64,000 nucleotides of DNA from Rhizaria sp. SCN 62-66. Its lineage: Eukaryota > Rhizaria, unplaced. Every line of letters starts with the position of its first letter. The stretch's first letter is position 1. A program made the position numbers and the translations under genes. Under the pieces are notes generated by a model. That model saw only the letters and a list, made by a program, of their open reading frames with translations, had not been told where the DNA came from and did no database searches. The stretch is from NCBI GenBank assembly GCA_001724265.1, contig MEDY01000104.1:62001-126000 (forward strand), read 5' to 3'. Positions 22,756 through 34,768 of the stretch are shown here, piece after piece.

Positions 22756-23672
22756 GCGAGCCGGCTGCAAATGTACCGGGGGTTGAAACCATGTTGACAC
22801 CGGCGACTCGTACGTGGTAACGACTCGTGACTCGTGACTCGTGACGAGGAGTACTGAGTGGCTGAAAACCCGCGACAGCGAGCGGACGGCACATGCTGTC
22901 GAGTGAGTGCGTGAGAAAAAGGGCCAGAGCTATAGCTTTTGAAGAAGAGCTGTTGCAACTGCTCTGTCTTCCAAACTTTAGCTCTTGTTTTCTTTGTTTC
23001 TCTGTTTCTTTACTCTCATCTTTTTGCTTCGGCGAGAGCTGTGGTGATTTCACACGTGAACTATGCGTGGCTGTGTGACTGTTTCTTTGTTTGTGCTTGT
23101 TTTGTGCTGCAATCGTGCTTGATATTTTTGCTCATAATCACCACGATAGCGTTTTGCTGCCGTCAGCTACTGTAACTGCTGTCAATCGAAGCGTGACTAT
23201 GATTATCTCGTCTCATTCTAGGATTATTGATCCATTAATTTTCGTTGATTCCACTGTTTCTTTTCTCAAATCAATCATAACTTTCATCTTCTGTGCTACA
23301 CTCGTAGCTTGTTGCGTCAACACACCGCAACAGCACGACGACAACGAAGACGATCTCAGCTCAAAACACACAAATGCAGTATCTACTCTTAAACACAGCG
23401 CATTACAGCTACTACACAAAGTTAAGGCGTTGTTTTTCTTTTGTTCTAATACATTATGTATGTATGAATACTTACTATAGTTAACTAGTAATAATATTGC
23501 CGATAATACTCCTCTGCTTGTGGTGATAAGTACTAACAAAAAGTTTGTTGTTGCTCCTATTTTTTCATTCGCTGTCAAAAATAAAAATAAAATATTTACA
23601 CAAAAAATAGACACAGAATTAACCAAAACTAAAACTCCACCCCTACTGTTCCTTGTCGGGGAAGAGGTCAAC
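22756..23672. other. Intergenic region between converging 3' ends
   Basis: This region holds the 3' UTRs of the CIB-like gene (+) and the next gene (-). It is T-rich on the + strand around 22960-23160 and AT-rich after 23440. It contains the 7-bp tandem repeat listed separately. I see no gene. Confidence 0.6.
22822..22845. repeat. Short 7-bp tandem repeat
   Basis: The unit gactcgt is present three times in a row plus a partial copy, about 65 bases after the CIB-like stop codon and so probably in its 3' UTR. Confidence 0.9.
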
Positions 23673-25523
23673 TTAGAGGTCGAGCTCGAGGCCCTGCAGC
23701 AGGCTCTCGAGGTTGGCGTCGAGCGGGGCCTGGCGAGGCGCCACGGTCACGGGCGCGGCGCTGAGCGCCACGATGGGCTCAGCGACGGGCGACGCGGCGG
23801 CCGCGGGGAACAGCTCGAACAGGTTCGCCTCCATCTCGAGCTTCGGCGTCGCGGCGGCGGCCACGGCGGCGGCGGAGGCGGCGGGAGTGCTGGTGGGGCT
23901 ATTGGCAGCGGGCGTGGCGGCGGGGCTGGCGCGGAGGCCAAGGGGGGCGCTGCTCGAGAGCGCGCCGATGCCGACGCCGGAGGAGAAGTCCATGAGGCCC
24001 GAGTCACCGAAGGCGCCCATGGAGCCGCCGAGCGAGTCGGCCGAGGCGCCGAACGCGGCGCCCAACGCGCTACCGCCTCCGAGAGCGCCGCCACGCGCAC
24101 CGCCGAGGTTGACGGCGTCGACGGTGAACTCGACGCCGGCTGGCAGTCCCGCAACGGCGCCGGCGACGGGCACGGGCACGGGCGCGGGGCCGCTGAAGGT
24201 CACGGAGCAGGACGACGAGTCGCTGCCGTTGGCGGGCATTGCGAGGGGGCCGACGGTGGTGCAGTTGGTGGGCGAGCGCGGCAGGGGGACGGGCGCAGAC
24301 GGCGCGGGGGCAGCCTTGGCCGCTGGCGGGGCCGGCGCGGGCGCGGCCTTGGTCGCGGGCGGGGCCGGCGGGGGCACGGCCTTGGTCGCGGGTGGGGCCG
24401 GCGCGGGCACGGACTTGGTCGGCGCCGCGGCCTTGGCCTTGGCGGCGGCCGCGGGGGCGGCCGCGGGGGCGGCCGCGGGGGCGGCCGCGGCGCCGCCGGT
24501 CAGGGTCTTGGCGTCGAGCACGATGCGCTCGATCTGCGGCGAGAGCGCGGCAATGCTGAGCGCCATGCCGGGCACTTGCGCGGCGATCGAGTGCTTGAGC
24601 ATGGCCTCGGAGAGCTGGCGGTACGCGTCGGAGAGCGCGCGCACCTTGGCCGCAACGTCCATCGCCGCGCCCGCACCCGCCGAGGCCTTGGTCAGCACCA
24701 CCGGCTGCTGCTGCTGATGCGGCTGCGGCTGCGGCGCCTTGCCAGCCTTGACCTTGACAGGCTTCGCATCAACCTTGTCCGTGGCGGCCCTATCCGCGGC
24801 GGCCTTATCCGCGGCGGCTTTGTCCGCGGCGGCTTTCTCGGCGGCGGCTTTCTCGGCGGCGGCCTTCTGCGTCTGCAGCAGCTCGGGGCCGGCGGCGGCG
24901 GTGCGGCGGAACAGGTCCGCGAAGGCGCGGGCAGACTCGCCCGTCTCGAACGACAGCGCAAACTTGGTATCGGGCTCCTGGAACGTGTCGGCGCGGAAGT
25001 TCTCGTTGCGGTCCAGCGCGCGGAATGGCGCGGGGACGGTAACGACAACGTGCGAGGGCGCGGCGGGCGAGGCCGAGATGAGCTCCTCGACCGCCCACTC
25101 GGGCTGCACGCCCGCGAAGACGTCCCTGTCGCCCACGAAGCAGAGCTGGAAGAAAGGGTAGTCGGTCTTCTGGACAATAAAGCAGTTGCCATCGCGCGAG
25201 TAGGGCACGAGCGCGCCCGCGGCGTCGACCTTGGAGACGGTCACGGGCGAGTCGGAGGCGAGGATGCTGCGGACAGTCTTGCTGCACAACTTGCGCAGGG
25301 ACTCCAGCTGCTTCGGAGTCCCAGTGGTCGGGAATGTGGGCTGTATCGCGGGAGTGTAAAGATCAAGGATAGTGTGTCAGCGTCAAGTGAAGCGCGAATG
25401 TGTTGAAAAATGTGGTGAGACGCAGAGAGAGAAGTTTGGATATCACGATGGGAACGTGAGAGGTGACAAGAAAGGTCTTGTTTGCAAGCGACGTAACAGT
25501 TAATAGAACGTACCAGAGACATA
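23673..25523 (-). CDS. Unrecognised Ala/Pro-rich protein with a possible PH/EVH1-like N-terminal domain
   Basis: The model is complement(join(23673..25340, 25515..25523)), 558 residues, TAA stop. The first coding exon is only nine bases (Met-Ser-Leu). It is followed by a GTACGT donor, a 174-nt intron and an acceptor (GATACAG), and the protein continues PTFPTTGTPKQLESLRKL. Residues ~1-145 are ordered and beta-rich, ending FALSFETGESARAFADLFRR. That spacing and ending recall EVH1/PH folds (DCP1 or WASP type), but I cannot establish it. Next come an EKAAADK-type helical repeat (about 24780-24865), a helical segment (KVRALSDAYRQLSEAMLKHS), a Pro/Ala repeat of ~13-residue units (about 24291-24420), and a Ser/Ala/Gly tail ending ANLESLLQGLELDL. 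The acidic-leucine end could be a docking motif. I propose no function. Confidence 0.72.
24291..24490 (-). repeat. Pro/Ala-coding repeat block
   Basis: The coding strand gives 3-4 imperfect copies of a ~13-residue unit (PAPAPPATKA type). Beside them are perfect short repeats of a gcggccgcgggg unit that encode Ala-Ala-Ala-Pro. The block lies inside the 558-residue unrecognised protein and is probably a flexible linker. Confidence 0.8.
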
Positions 25524-26109
25524 GTATTAAGCTGTAAAAGTGTATAACACGATAGACTCAGTTGTGTCTTTGTAGCTCAAAAGACGAATTCGTTTCTTCA
25601 CGCATCTCACTTCTTTGGACGCTACCCCGAGGATGCCGCTGCCACACAGCAAATCGTTGGAGGACTTCGGCATTTAGCGGATTTGCAGTAGCCTGCTTGA
25701 TTTGCGTATGTGGTCAGATCAATAAAAACATCACTCTCAACAGTATAACAGTTTTATGTAATGATCACTTTGAAATATAATAAAGGATACATAGGGCTCC
25801 GTGATATAATATTGTTTTTTATTGTATTGACTTTCTTCTTCTCCTTCCTATTACTCACAACAGAACTTCGCACATGACTTGAACGTCGTCGCACACTTAC
25901 AAAGTACACGAGAGCCGTGTCATAATTGCGATGGTAACAACAACAAACATTCAAATACAATATCAAAACACATGTTTTCATCGTCTTTTCATAAAATAAC
26001 CCCATAATTACACCATAATATTAATAATAACGCACATCCAATAAACTCTTGAGTTAACCCACAAGCTGAGCAAAAGCAATGCAAAGCACGCGTGCTTAAT
26101 CACGCGTGC
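25524..26109. other. Intergenic region (PRP8 3' end / promoter of the 558-residue gene)
   Basis: Both flanking genes are on the minus strand. The region is AT-rich and should hold the PRP8 3' UTR (higher coordinates) and the promoter of the next gene (lower coordinates). No gene is visible. Confidence 0.55.
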
Positions 26110-26113
26110 TTAA
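26087..26113. repeat. 13-bp direct repeat overlapping the PRP8 stop codon
   Basis: CACGCGTGCTTAA occurs at 26087-26099 and again at 26101-26113, one base apart. The second copy covers the last PRP8 codon region and its TAA (26110-26112). It looks like a recent small tandem duplication that left the reading frame intact. Confidence 0.9.
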
Positions 26114-29100
26114 GCGAGCATGTCCTCTGCGTCGACGCCGGTGTCCTCGCCCGCCACAGCGCCCGCCGCGGCGCCCGCGGCCTCAGGCCCCTCCTCGAGC
26201 GCGCTGAAGCGGTGGAAGTGCGCGGGGCGGTGGGCCTCGTGGTAAAACTCCTTGGGGTTCTCGAGCCGGAGCCCGTAGCGCATGCCCGCGCTGTGTTTGA
26301 CGCCCATAAAGCTGTAGTTCCACACGCCGCCTGCGTCGGGCACCATGAAGAAGCCCAGGAAGCGGTCCGACAGCAGCGTCTGCACCTTGGCGAAATGCCC
26401 GGGCGCGTAACCGGCCGGGTTGACCATCGCGCTGCCGCCCGCGCCGGCGCCCGCGGCCGACTCGGGCTTGGCGGCGCGGCCCCACTGCACGCCCGCAGGC
26501 GTGAGCCGGTACGCCGTCAGCGAGCAGGAGCCCGGCGTGAAGGCCACCGTGAGCGTGACCGCGGACGCGACGTCCCAGCCCCAGTCCGACCCTCCGCCGG
26601 CGACGCGGCGCGCGTGGAAGGCGCAGTCCTGGGGCGCGAGCACGGGGAGCTCGTTGGGCTGCGTGTGGATCCAGCCCAGCGGCTCGAGCCCGTCCAGGTG
26701 CGGGTGCGCGGGCGCGTGCTCGGGCAGCGTCACGGTCGCGTTAGTGCCGTGCTGCGGTGGCATCACGATGCACCGGATCTCCTTGACGCGCGGGTTGTCC
26801 GCGGGCGACACGCCGTACATAAGGCCCGCGACCTGCGTGCGGAGGTCCGAGGCCGTGACGAAGCGCCGCAGCAGGTTGTTGGGCAGTACGTACGTCAGGC
26901 CGCCGTCGTCGACGTCGTCGGCCGAGACGTAGACCTGCTTGGTGCGCGCGTGCAGCGTGCTGGCGCTGATAGCCCGCACGCGCCAGTCCGTCTTGCTGCT
27001 GAAGACGCGTCGCTCGTAGTTGCTGGTGTGCGCAACTGCGACCTCGTTGCCCAGCGCGTCAACAGACTTGGTCATGACCGCCGTGAGCGCATCCGCGGCG
27101 GCCGAGGACGCGGCGCCCGCGCCCTGGCGCTCGACCTCGGCGATCTGCTCGCGCTGTTGTGACGGCGCGGAGATCTCGGCGCCGAGGATGATGTCGCGGA
27201 TCTCGGACTGCGTCAGCGCCGCGATGTTGACGTTGTTCTTCTTGCCGAAGTCGGCGAGAATGAGGTCCTCGAGCTGGCGCTCGACCTCGCGCCACTCCTC
27301 GTCGCTGAGCGTCGGCCACAGGTGCTGTTCTTGAGTCACCACGGCCTTGTGCGGGCGCAGGATCGCCTTGGCGCGCGGCGTGTTGACGTGCAGCGCGCGC
27401 AGCAGCAACAACAGGCGCGAGAAGCACGTGTAGCTCGAGTTGACGCGCGGCCAGTCGTCGTAAAGCGACCACAGACAGCTCTTGGGCCCGTCGGCGCGCG
27501 CGACCAGGTCGCCCAGCTTGTCGACCTGCAGCAGCGCCTTGAACGGGATCTGGAGCTCGGAGCCCTTGATGACGATGTTGGGGAAGTCCACGCACTGCGT
27601 CTCCATCGGGTCCAGCAACGTCTTGCGCGTCACGATCAGCTGCTTCGGCTGCTCCTCGGTCGGCGAGGACCGGATCAGCGCGCACACCTCCTCGGCCGTC
27701 TTCCAGCGCGCGAGCTGCGTGAGACGCTTCTGGCCCGCCCACACGCTCGTGTGGATGACCTTGAGGTAGAGGCGGCCCGAGCGCGGGTTCACGACGAGGA
27801 TGGCGCCGTTGACGGGCTTGGTGACGGTGTTGCCCTCGGCCGTCTTGTGGATGTTGGCCAGGTACACGACGCTGTCGTCGACGAACCACGTCGTCGTGTC
27901 CGAGAAGAGCTCCGAGTAGTTCTGTGACGACAGGTACGGCTCGGTGGGCTCGGAGGAGTAGAGCTGCAGCGCCTTGCGCAGACGCTCGCGTAGCACGTAC
28001 AGCGCCGGGTTGGCCTTCATGATCTTGGCCATGGCCTGCTGCATCAGCATCTTGACGCCCGGGATGAAGTTGCCGTAGCCCGAGTAGAGGTTGTAGGCCA
28101 GGTCGACGCCCAGCAGCAGCCCCGTGGGGGACGGGTAGAGCGAGTTGGAGGACGAGTAGTCGAGGAACTTGCCGCGCACGTGGCGCTCGATGTCGTGCGA
28201 ATCGTAGTCGCCCCAGCGCAGCTGCACGTCGAGCCAGTACTTAGTCGCCGTGAGCCCTGTGTAGGAGTCCTCGCGGTCCGTGAGCAGCGAGTAGTCCGAC
28301 ACGGGCCACTTATACGCCGCCAGAAGCAGAATGTCCGCGCATGATGCGTCCATCTTGTACGACTTGCGCGGGTGGATCGTCTCCTTCTGCACCGTCTCAA
28401 TCTGCAGCGCCTCCAGCTCCTGAGAGAATGGTGAAAGTATGGAAATAGCGAAAGACATTGTGAGTGAAGTACAGTTAAAAGATGTAAAAACGACAGTAAG
28501 ACATTAAATTCACTTCGTAGTTAAGAGAATAATTCTTAAATGCAATATTTTTAAGGGAAATTGTTTCACTATTCCGTACCTGGTCGAGGACCTGACAGAG
28601 GTCCATGACGAGCGACTCGTGGATTTTTTGCCACAGGTGCGCACGGAAGATCTGCAGCAGCGAGACCTTGAGCGTGGGCATCTTGCCGTGCATGTAAATG
28701 CCCGTGAGGTCGAGCTGGACCTGGAAGCCGACGTAAACGTTGGAGCGGTTGATCGTGGGCGACCACCAAAGCACGAAGCGACGGTTGGGGATTTGGTTCA
28801 AACCGCTGCGCTGCGCGTTGGTGAGCTTCTTGTACTGCATCGAGTCCTCGAACGAGCTCGTCTTCTCCCAGAACAGGCCCTCCCACGTGGGGAAGTACGT
28901 GGCCTTGAAGAGCGTGTGCTCGAGAATGCCCTCGACGCCGCCCAACGCCTGCATCATGTCCGAGCGGTAGTTGTTGAGCGACCAGAGCTTACCTTCGTGC
29001 TTCTGGTTCGTCCACCAGAAGGGGTTATAGCGCGTCTGCGTGTACTGGCGCCACTCGGTGCGCACGCGCCACCCGCGGTCGTACGCCAGCGTCTGCCGGT

Positions 29101-32100
29101 CCTTGGCGAAGAGCGTGTTGATGCGCGGCACACCGCGGTCCCACAGGTCCTCCAAGTCTTCCAGTGTCAGACGCCGGTTGTTGGCCTCGGCGGCGTCGTA
29201 GCGCGTCTTGTAGTCAGCCCACACGCGGCGCGACTCGAGGAACTCGGTCTCCCACGGCTGCAGGTAGCGGTACAGGTTGGGGATGTCCTCGTCCTCGCCG
29301 TGCGTCATGCCCGCGCGGAAGTGCGTCGCCGCCAGCGTCGTCTCCTTGCCGTAGCGACGGTCCGACTGCGGAATCAGCACGTGGCCCATCGACAGCATTC
29401 CCAGCCCGCCCAGCTCCTTGGGCGAGTAGAACACCGTCGGCGGGAAACGCGTCGGCATCTTGGAGTTGAGCCCGATCTTGATGCGCGTCTGCATGCGGTT
29501 CTCGCACTTGACGAGCAGATCGAGCATCTCCTCCGTCTGCGTCACCGCCTCGCGGTAGTAAGTCATGAAGCTCAGCACAGCCGTGTTCCACTTGGACGCG
29601 ATCTTGACAAAAGTCGTCGCGCCCGACGACAGCAAGATGTGCCTGATCCGGTTGTTGAACGCGGTGATGGCCTTCTGCTCGACGCGCAGGAAAGCGACAG
29701 CGGTACGCTCCTTAGTGCGCTCGTTCTGGAGCCCCCAGGTGCCGTCGCGCAGAGAGAACTCCTCGGTGTCGAGGCGCGAGCAGGGCACGATACGAACCTC
29801 GAAGCCCGCCATGGCAAAGAGCAGGTTCGGGTTGTCGCGCGAGTACACGGACACGAAGGACTCTGCCCACTCGAGCGTTGTGATGGAGCGCGGAAGGCGG
29901 TTGCGCATCTCCCAGAAGACTGCGCGGCCGAGGTTCACGTCGTGCTTGAGCAGCCGCATGCGGCAGTCGCGCGGCCAGCACTTCTTGTTGTCGTAGTCGA
30001 CCAGGTTCTCGTTGTTCGGGTCCGGGTTCTCGGTCAGGAAGCGCTGCGTGAGGTCCTTGGCCTCGTCGCCGTCGAGCTTGAGCACCATGTACACGCGGTC
30101 GTTGTAGCGGCAGTAGAGCCGAATCGGGTGCCGCGTCTCGGTCTCGGCGTCCTCGGGCGCGTAGTCGGGCGAGAAGACGCCGAAGGGGCGCGGGCGCGTC
30201 GGGGGGCCCGCCAGCTCCGAGGCGCGCACCAGCCCCAGCAGCAGCAGGTCGAGCACGAGCGCGTAGCACTGGAAAAGGAAGGACGAGAACTCGAGGCCGC
30301 GGATGAGTCCGTAGGAGTTGACGTGGTTCATGTCCTTGTACGACAGCGAAACGTCGTTCTTGCCCGTCATGTAGTCCGCCAGCGCCGGATCCACGAGGCG
30401 CCGCAGCAGGCGGTTCAGCAGCACCAGGTCGACCTTCTCGTAGACCTGCGAGAGCGAGGTCTCAAGCAACACCATCGACTGGCCCTCGGCCGTGTCCCAG
30501 GCTCCGGTGAGGTTGTTGACGGCCTGCGCAAGCTTGTACACCAGCATCGGCGGCGGCTCCGTGTCCGCAGGCTTGACCCAGCTGGGGAAGAGCGAGCGGC
30601 GCGACGCCTCGTACCACAGATACTGGTCCAGGTACGCGTCGGTGATCTTCTCCAGCGGATCGATGAGGTACACAGGCGTGAGGTGTGAGTACTGGTCGAA
30701 ATACTCGATGCCCACCTCCTTGAAGGCGCGCACCGTCAGCAGCGCCTTTTTGATGCGCGCCAGCGTGTCGTGCGGGTTGTCGAAGCCCTTCTCGATGAGG
30801 CCCAGCTCCTCGCGCTGCGCCGCGTTGAGCCGCGTCACGGACACGTACTGGTCCTTGAGCCGGTCGAGCGCGAGCGTGAGGATCTTGGTGTCGTACTTGT
30901 AGTTGGCCGGCGGGAACGGGATGGGCGCGTAGCGGCGCGACTCGAGCCAGTTAGTCATCGTCGTCAGGATCGCGGCCGCCTCCTCGGGCGTCACGTAGGG
31001 GCCGTCCTTGCGGTAGTTGTGCTGGCGCTCCTGCTCGGCCTTGAGCGCGAGCCGCGTGAGCCGGCCCAGGTTCTTGCGCGCGACCGTCTTGTCCACCGTC
31101 GCGCCGCGGCGGATGCGCTCGCGGTTGTAGTAGGCCACGTTGGTCCACCAGTCGGCCTTGGCCTTGACGTAACGCAGGATCATCGCCTCAACCGGCGCGG
31201 GCATGCCCGGGACCTTCCAGGGCAGGTTAGCGCGCCAGCAGCGCCAGGCCTCGGCCAGGTGCTGCGTGATGGCGCGCGTCTTGACGGCCTTGACGCCGTC
31301 GGGCACCATGTCCAGGATGTCCTGCATCACCGCGTGCCGCAGCTCCAAGTCGTAGGTCGACTCGATGCGCTGCTTCGACAGCGACTTGACCACGCCCTTG
31401 GTGGGGCGGCCCTCGAACTGGCGCGCAAGCAGGTTGCCCAGCCAGTGCTCCAGCAGCGGCACGATGCCGCGCAGGAAAAACATCCACACGCGCCAGAGCG
31501 GAGCCCAGAAGCCCACGCCGGGGCCCTCTCCGACGGGGCCGGAGTTGAAGCGGTGGCAGATCAGGTTGTTCAGGTCCTTGCATTGACGCACCTAGAGATA
31601 GATCACAAATAAAACAAAAATATAACAAATAGACATGTGAGACTATTGAAAATTAAAATAATGATTCATTTCATATTGATGTCATATTCAACTGATATAA
31701 TATCTCTTTGTGAAAGTAGTTCTCGAGTCTGAGACGGACCTGGCGCATGACGCGGTACTTGTAGCGGTAGATGGCGGTGAGGTGGCCGACATTTGAGAAG
31801 AGGAACTGGAGCCCGTCGGCGAGCTGGAAGGCGTCGACGTCGCCCAGGCGGTACTTAACGTGGCAGTCGACGACGAACTTGGTCAGGCGCAGGACCTCAC
31901 CCATGAGGTAGAAGGAGTTGCCGAAGCGGCTCTTCTTGCGTTCCTTGGTCGTCAGCGTGCGCGTGGGCTTGAGCACGAAGTTGTAGTTGAGGTGCAGGTA
32001 CGCGACGTTTTTGCGGTGGATGAGCAGGTTGAGCATGTTGTGGCCCTGGCGGCAGACCTGCAGCCCCGCCTCGACCCAGTCCAGCGTCGTCGACTGGAAG

Positions 32101-33835
32101 AACCCAGTGCGCGCGAGGCCAGTAAAAAGCGAGCGGCGCTGCACGGCGCGCGGGGGCTGGCGGTGCAGCTGCCCGAGCACCCAGTGCTTGAGCAGCTTCT
32201 GGTACGACACGCGCAGCTCGCGGCTCGCATCGCGCGGCAGCCGCTCCTTGTACCACTCGCCGACCAGGGCCACGTCCTGCGCGCGCCTCGTGGCGCCCGC
32301 GCGCGCGCTGAAGGGCGCGGCGGCGTGGTAGAGCCCGATGCCGTCGGCCGTGCCGTCCAGTGACAGCGACAGCGCCTCCAGGGGCGCGCCCACGCCCTCG
32401 GGCAGCAAGAAGCCCGGACTGCGACCGCTGCCGCTGTCGGCAGCGTCGAGCGCGGCGTAGGCCTCGTTGTCGGCGGCCAGCAGCGCCTCGAGCTCGCGCT
32501 CGGCGGCGGCCTCGGCGGCGGCGAGCGCGCGGTGCGTGGAGCGCAGCGAGGTGACGGGGTACACCACGGGGTCGAAGAAGAAGGCCGGCAGGTCGGGGTC
32601 GTCGGGCCGCACGTACACGGAGCAGGGCGCGTGGTAGCGGTCCAGCTCCACCTTGCGCGGCCGGCTGTTGTACACGTTGGGGAAGGCGACGCGGTACTCG
32701 GTGCGGATCGCGCGCCGGATGATGAGCTTCTTGATGTCGTTGAACTCGTCCCAGTCGGCCGCGGCGTCGGCGGCGCCGCCCTGGTCGGGAAACAGAGGCT
32801 CGAACGAGGGGCCGCCCGGGATGGCGAGCCCCAGCGCCTTGGCCGTCATGAAGGACCGCTGGTTGAACAGGTAGAAGGCGTTGGCGTCGCTGGCGTCGGG
32901 AAGGAGCACCGAGGCCAGGCGGTACAGGTTCGCCAGCACCGGCACGTCGAGTCGGTAGTTGCGATACGAGGGCCCGTTCACGACGCCCTTGGCCGTGGCG
33001 AGCGGCCGGTGATCGTAAAACCAGTCAAAGACGGGGTCGTCCTCGTCCTCGTCGAGCTCCAGCTGCACCGGCTCCAGCGGCGGCTCCACGCCCAGCAGCG
33101 AGTCCCCCCAGTCCAGCGGCGGCTCCTCGTCGTCGAACGGAGGGAAGTGCATGCGCTTGAAGTTCGTGCGGTCGTGCTTCTCGCGGCGCATAGCAACCCA
33201 CATCGTCGCCCACTGTGCCGTGTACACGGGCGCGATGACGCGCGGAACCTCGTTGACGAAGGTGATGGCGCCGGTCGCATGGTACAGCACCTTGACCTCG
33301 CGCGCCTGCTCCCAAGGCATCGGCACGTTCTCCAGCAGCTTGTATACCGCGTGCGGGACATACTTGAGCGCGCCCAGGTACACGCGCTTGTCGTGCCGGA
33401 AGCGGTTCGTCGACATGTCGCCGTGATCCTTGATCACTTTGCGCAAGTACTCCGGCGGCATCTCGGCCCGCGAGGCCGCATGCGCAGCGGCGGCGGCGCC
33501 CGAGGACGTCGAGGCCGTGCGGCGCGCGCGGGCCGCCTTGGAGACGAAGCGCTTGTGGTTCAGCTGCGCCCAGGCCTTGGCCTTGGCGTCCAGGCGGCTG
33601 AAGGAAAGCAAATAAAGTGACGGGAGAGCGAATGGAAAGAAAGTGAGCGCGTGAGAACGAATAGGCGAGATAAGTTCCAAGTTTGAACAGACAAAAGTGA
33701 AGAAAAAAACAGGATAATTTGGAATGAGCAGTCATTTAGCACAATAGTAAGCGTTTGTTGTCCATAAAATGACAGGACGTACGCTGTGTCGAGCACAATG
33801 CCGCCGATGTCCGTCATGGGCGCGGCAGCAGACAT
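26110..33835 (-). CDS. PRPF8: Pre-mRNA splicing factor PRP8 (U5 snRNP core)
   Basis: The model is complement(join(26110..28419, 28580..31591, 31740..33597, 33783..33835)), 2410 residues (human protein 2335). Introns are 185, 148 and 160 nt with donors GTACGT, GTCCGT and GTACGG. Each join restores the family sequence: DTA to [12 protein letters not shown] to VRQCKDLNN, and CQVLDQ to [13 protein letters not shown]. Conserved blocks run the full length, for example [15 protein letters not shown]-like [49 protein letters not shown]-like [15 protein letters not shown] and [20 protein letters not shown]. The last ~275 residues form the JAB1/MPN domain with GWIHTQPNE, lacking the HxH metal site as in all PRP8. 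PRP8 scaffolds the spliceosome active site and contacts the 5' splice site. It is divergent from the proteasome gene. The start is the only ATG before the first donor. Confidence 0.97.
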
Positions 33836-34768
33836 TGTGTGGTGTTTGTCGGATCAGAGCCAGCACAGGGCTGTACTGGGGCTGTGTGGGGACTGCGGGA
33901 AAAAGCCCAAGTCAGAGCCGACCTCGGAGAGCGAGTCTGCTGGTCTGTTCCGGCGTTGCGGGCGCGCGCGGGGGCGGGCGGGCAGTAGGCGCGGCGCGGC
34001 GGGAAAGGGGCGCTCTGCTCGCCGGCGGGGGAGAGAGACTTCGGGGGGGTTGAGAGGGGAAAAAGGAACTTTGCTGCACGAAACAGAAAAGCCCTGATGA
34101 TTTAAATGGTGAAATACACGGGGAACACAGAACAAAGCAAAATTGGTGAATATGGAGACGTGGGTGAAGCGAGGCGAATAGCCAACTGCACGGTGTGCGA
34201 GAGGGCGGTTAGAGTTCCGTTGAGATGATAGATCGTCGCCAGACAACCGTCAGGAGAAATATGGAAGACATCAGAAATAGAATAACGTCTCTACACTTTA
34301 TAAATTAAATTCAAATTTGATTATACCACACACAGCATCCCCTACACCTCAAAGACCACTGATCCTCGTTCGAACTTGTAAGGGCTGTGCGCCGAGTCGT
34401 GGTCAGCTGGCGTGGACCGAGAAATTCGGTCAGTTGCAGAGAGTGACCGTGGGCAGTGGCCAGCGGTTGACCACACACACAGCTCTAGGTCAGATCCAAG
34501 TTCAAAATGGCTCCAGATCTCTTTCCTTGCGACGTGCTTTCGCTGTGTAGTTTGCTGTGTGGTGTTTATTTGGTGTAATCTATCTATTTTTATTTGTGCA
34601 AGTTTCTTCCGACGGACTAGGCCTCGGATCTTGTTGGCTTTTTACGCCCGAAATGATCTCGTGGTGGAATTGCACTTCCATCATCTCACCCGTCTCTCAC
34701 GCCCTTGATTCTCACTCTCTCTTTCTGTATTTACTTTACTTGTGTAGGGCGCCCCTGTTTTACAACAG
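33836..34768. other. Shared divergent promoter region of PRP8 and PSMA2
   Basis: About 930 bases lie between the two start codons. The PRP8-proximal half has GC-rich patches (33950-34060, G-rich on the + strand). The rest is mixed. T-rich sequence ending TTTTACAACAG lies directly before the PSMA2 ATG and resembles a 3' splice site, so a 5'-UTR intron is possible. No other gene is visible. Confidence 0.5.

Noticed and set aside
28619-33620. Long + strand frames opposite PRP8
   Set aside because: Shadow frames of a fully conserved protein; no independent evidence.
34361-34400. GTTCGAAC motif resembling a tRNA B box near 34370
   Set aside because: Neighbouring bases cannot form the T-arm stem, and no A box lies at a suitable distance.
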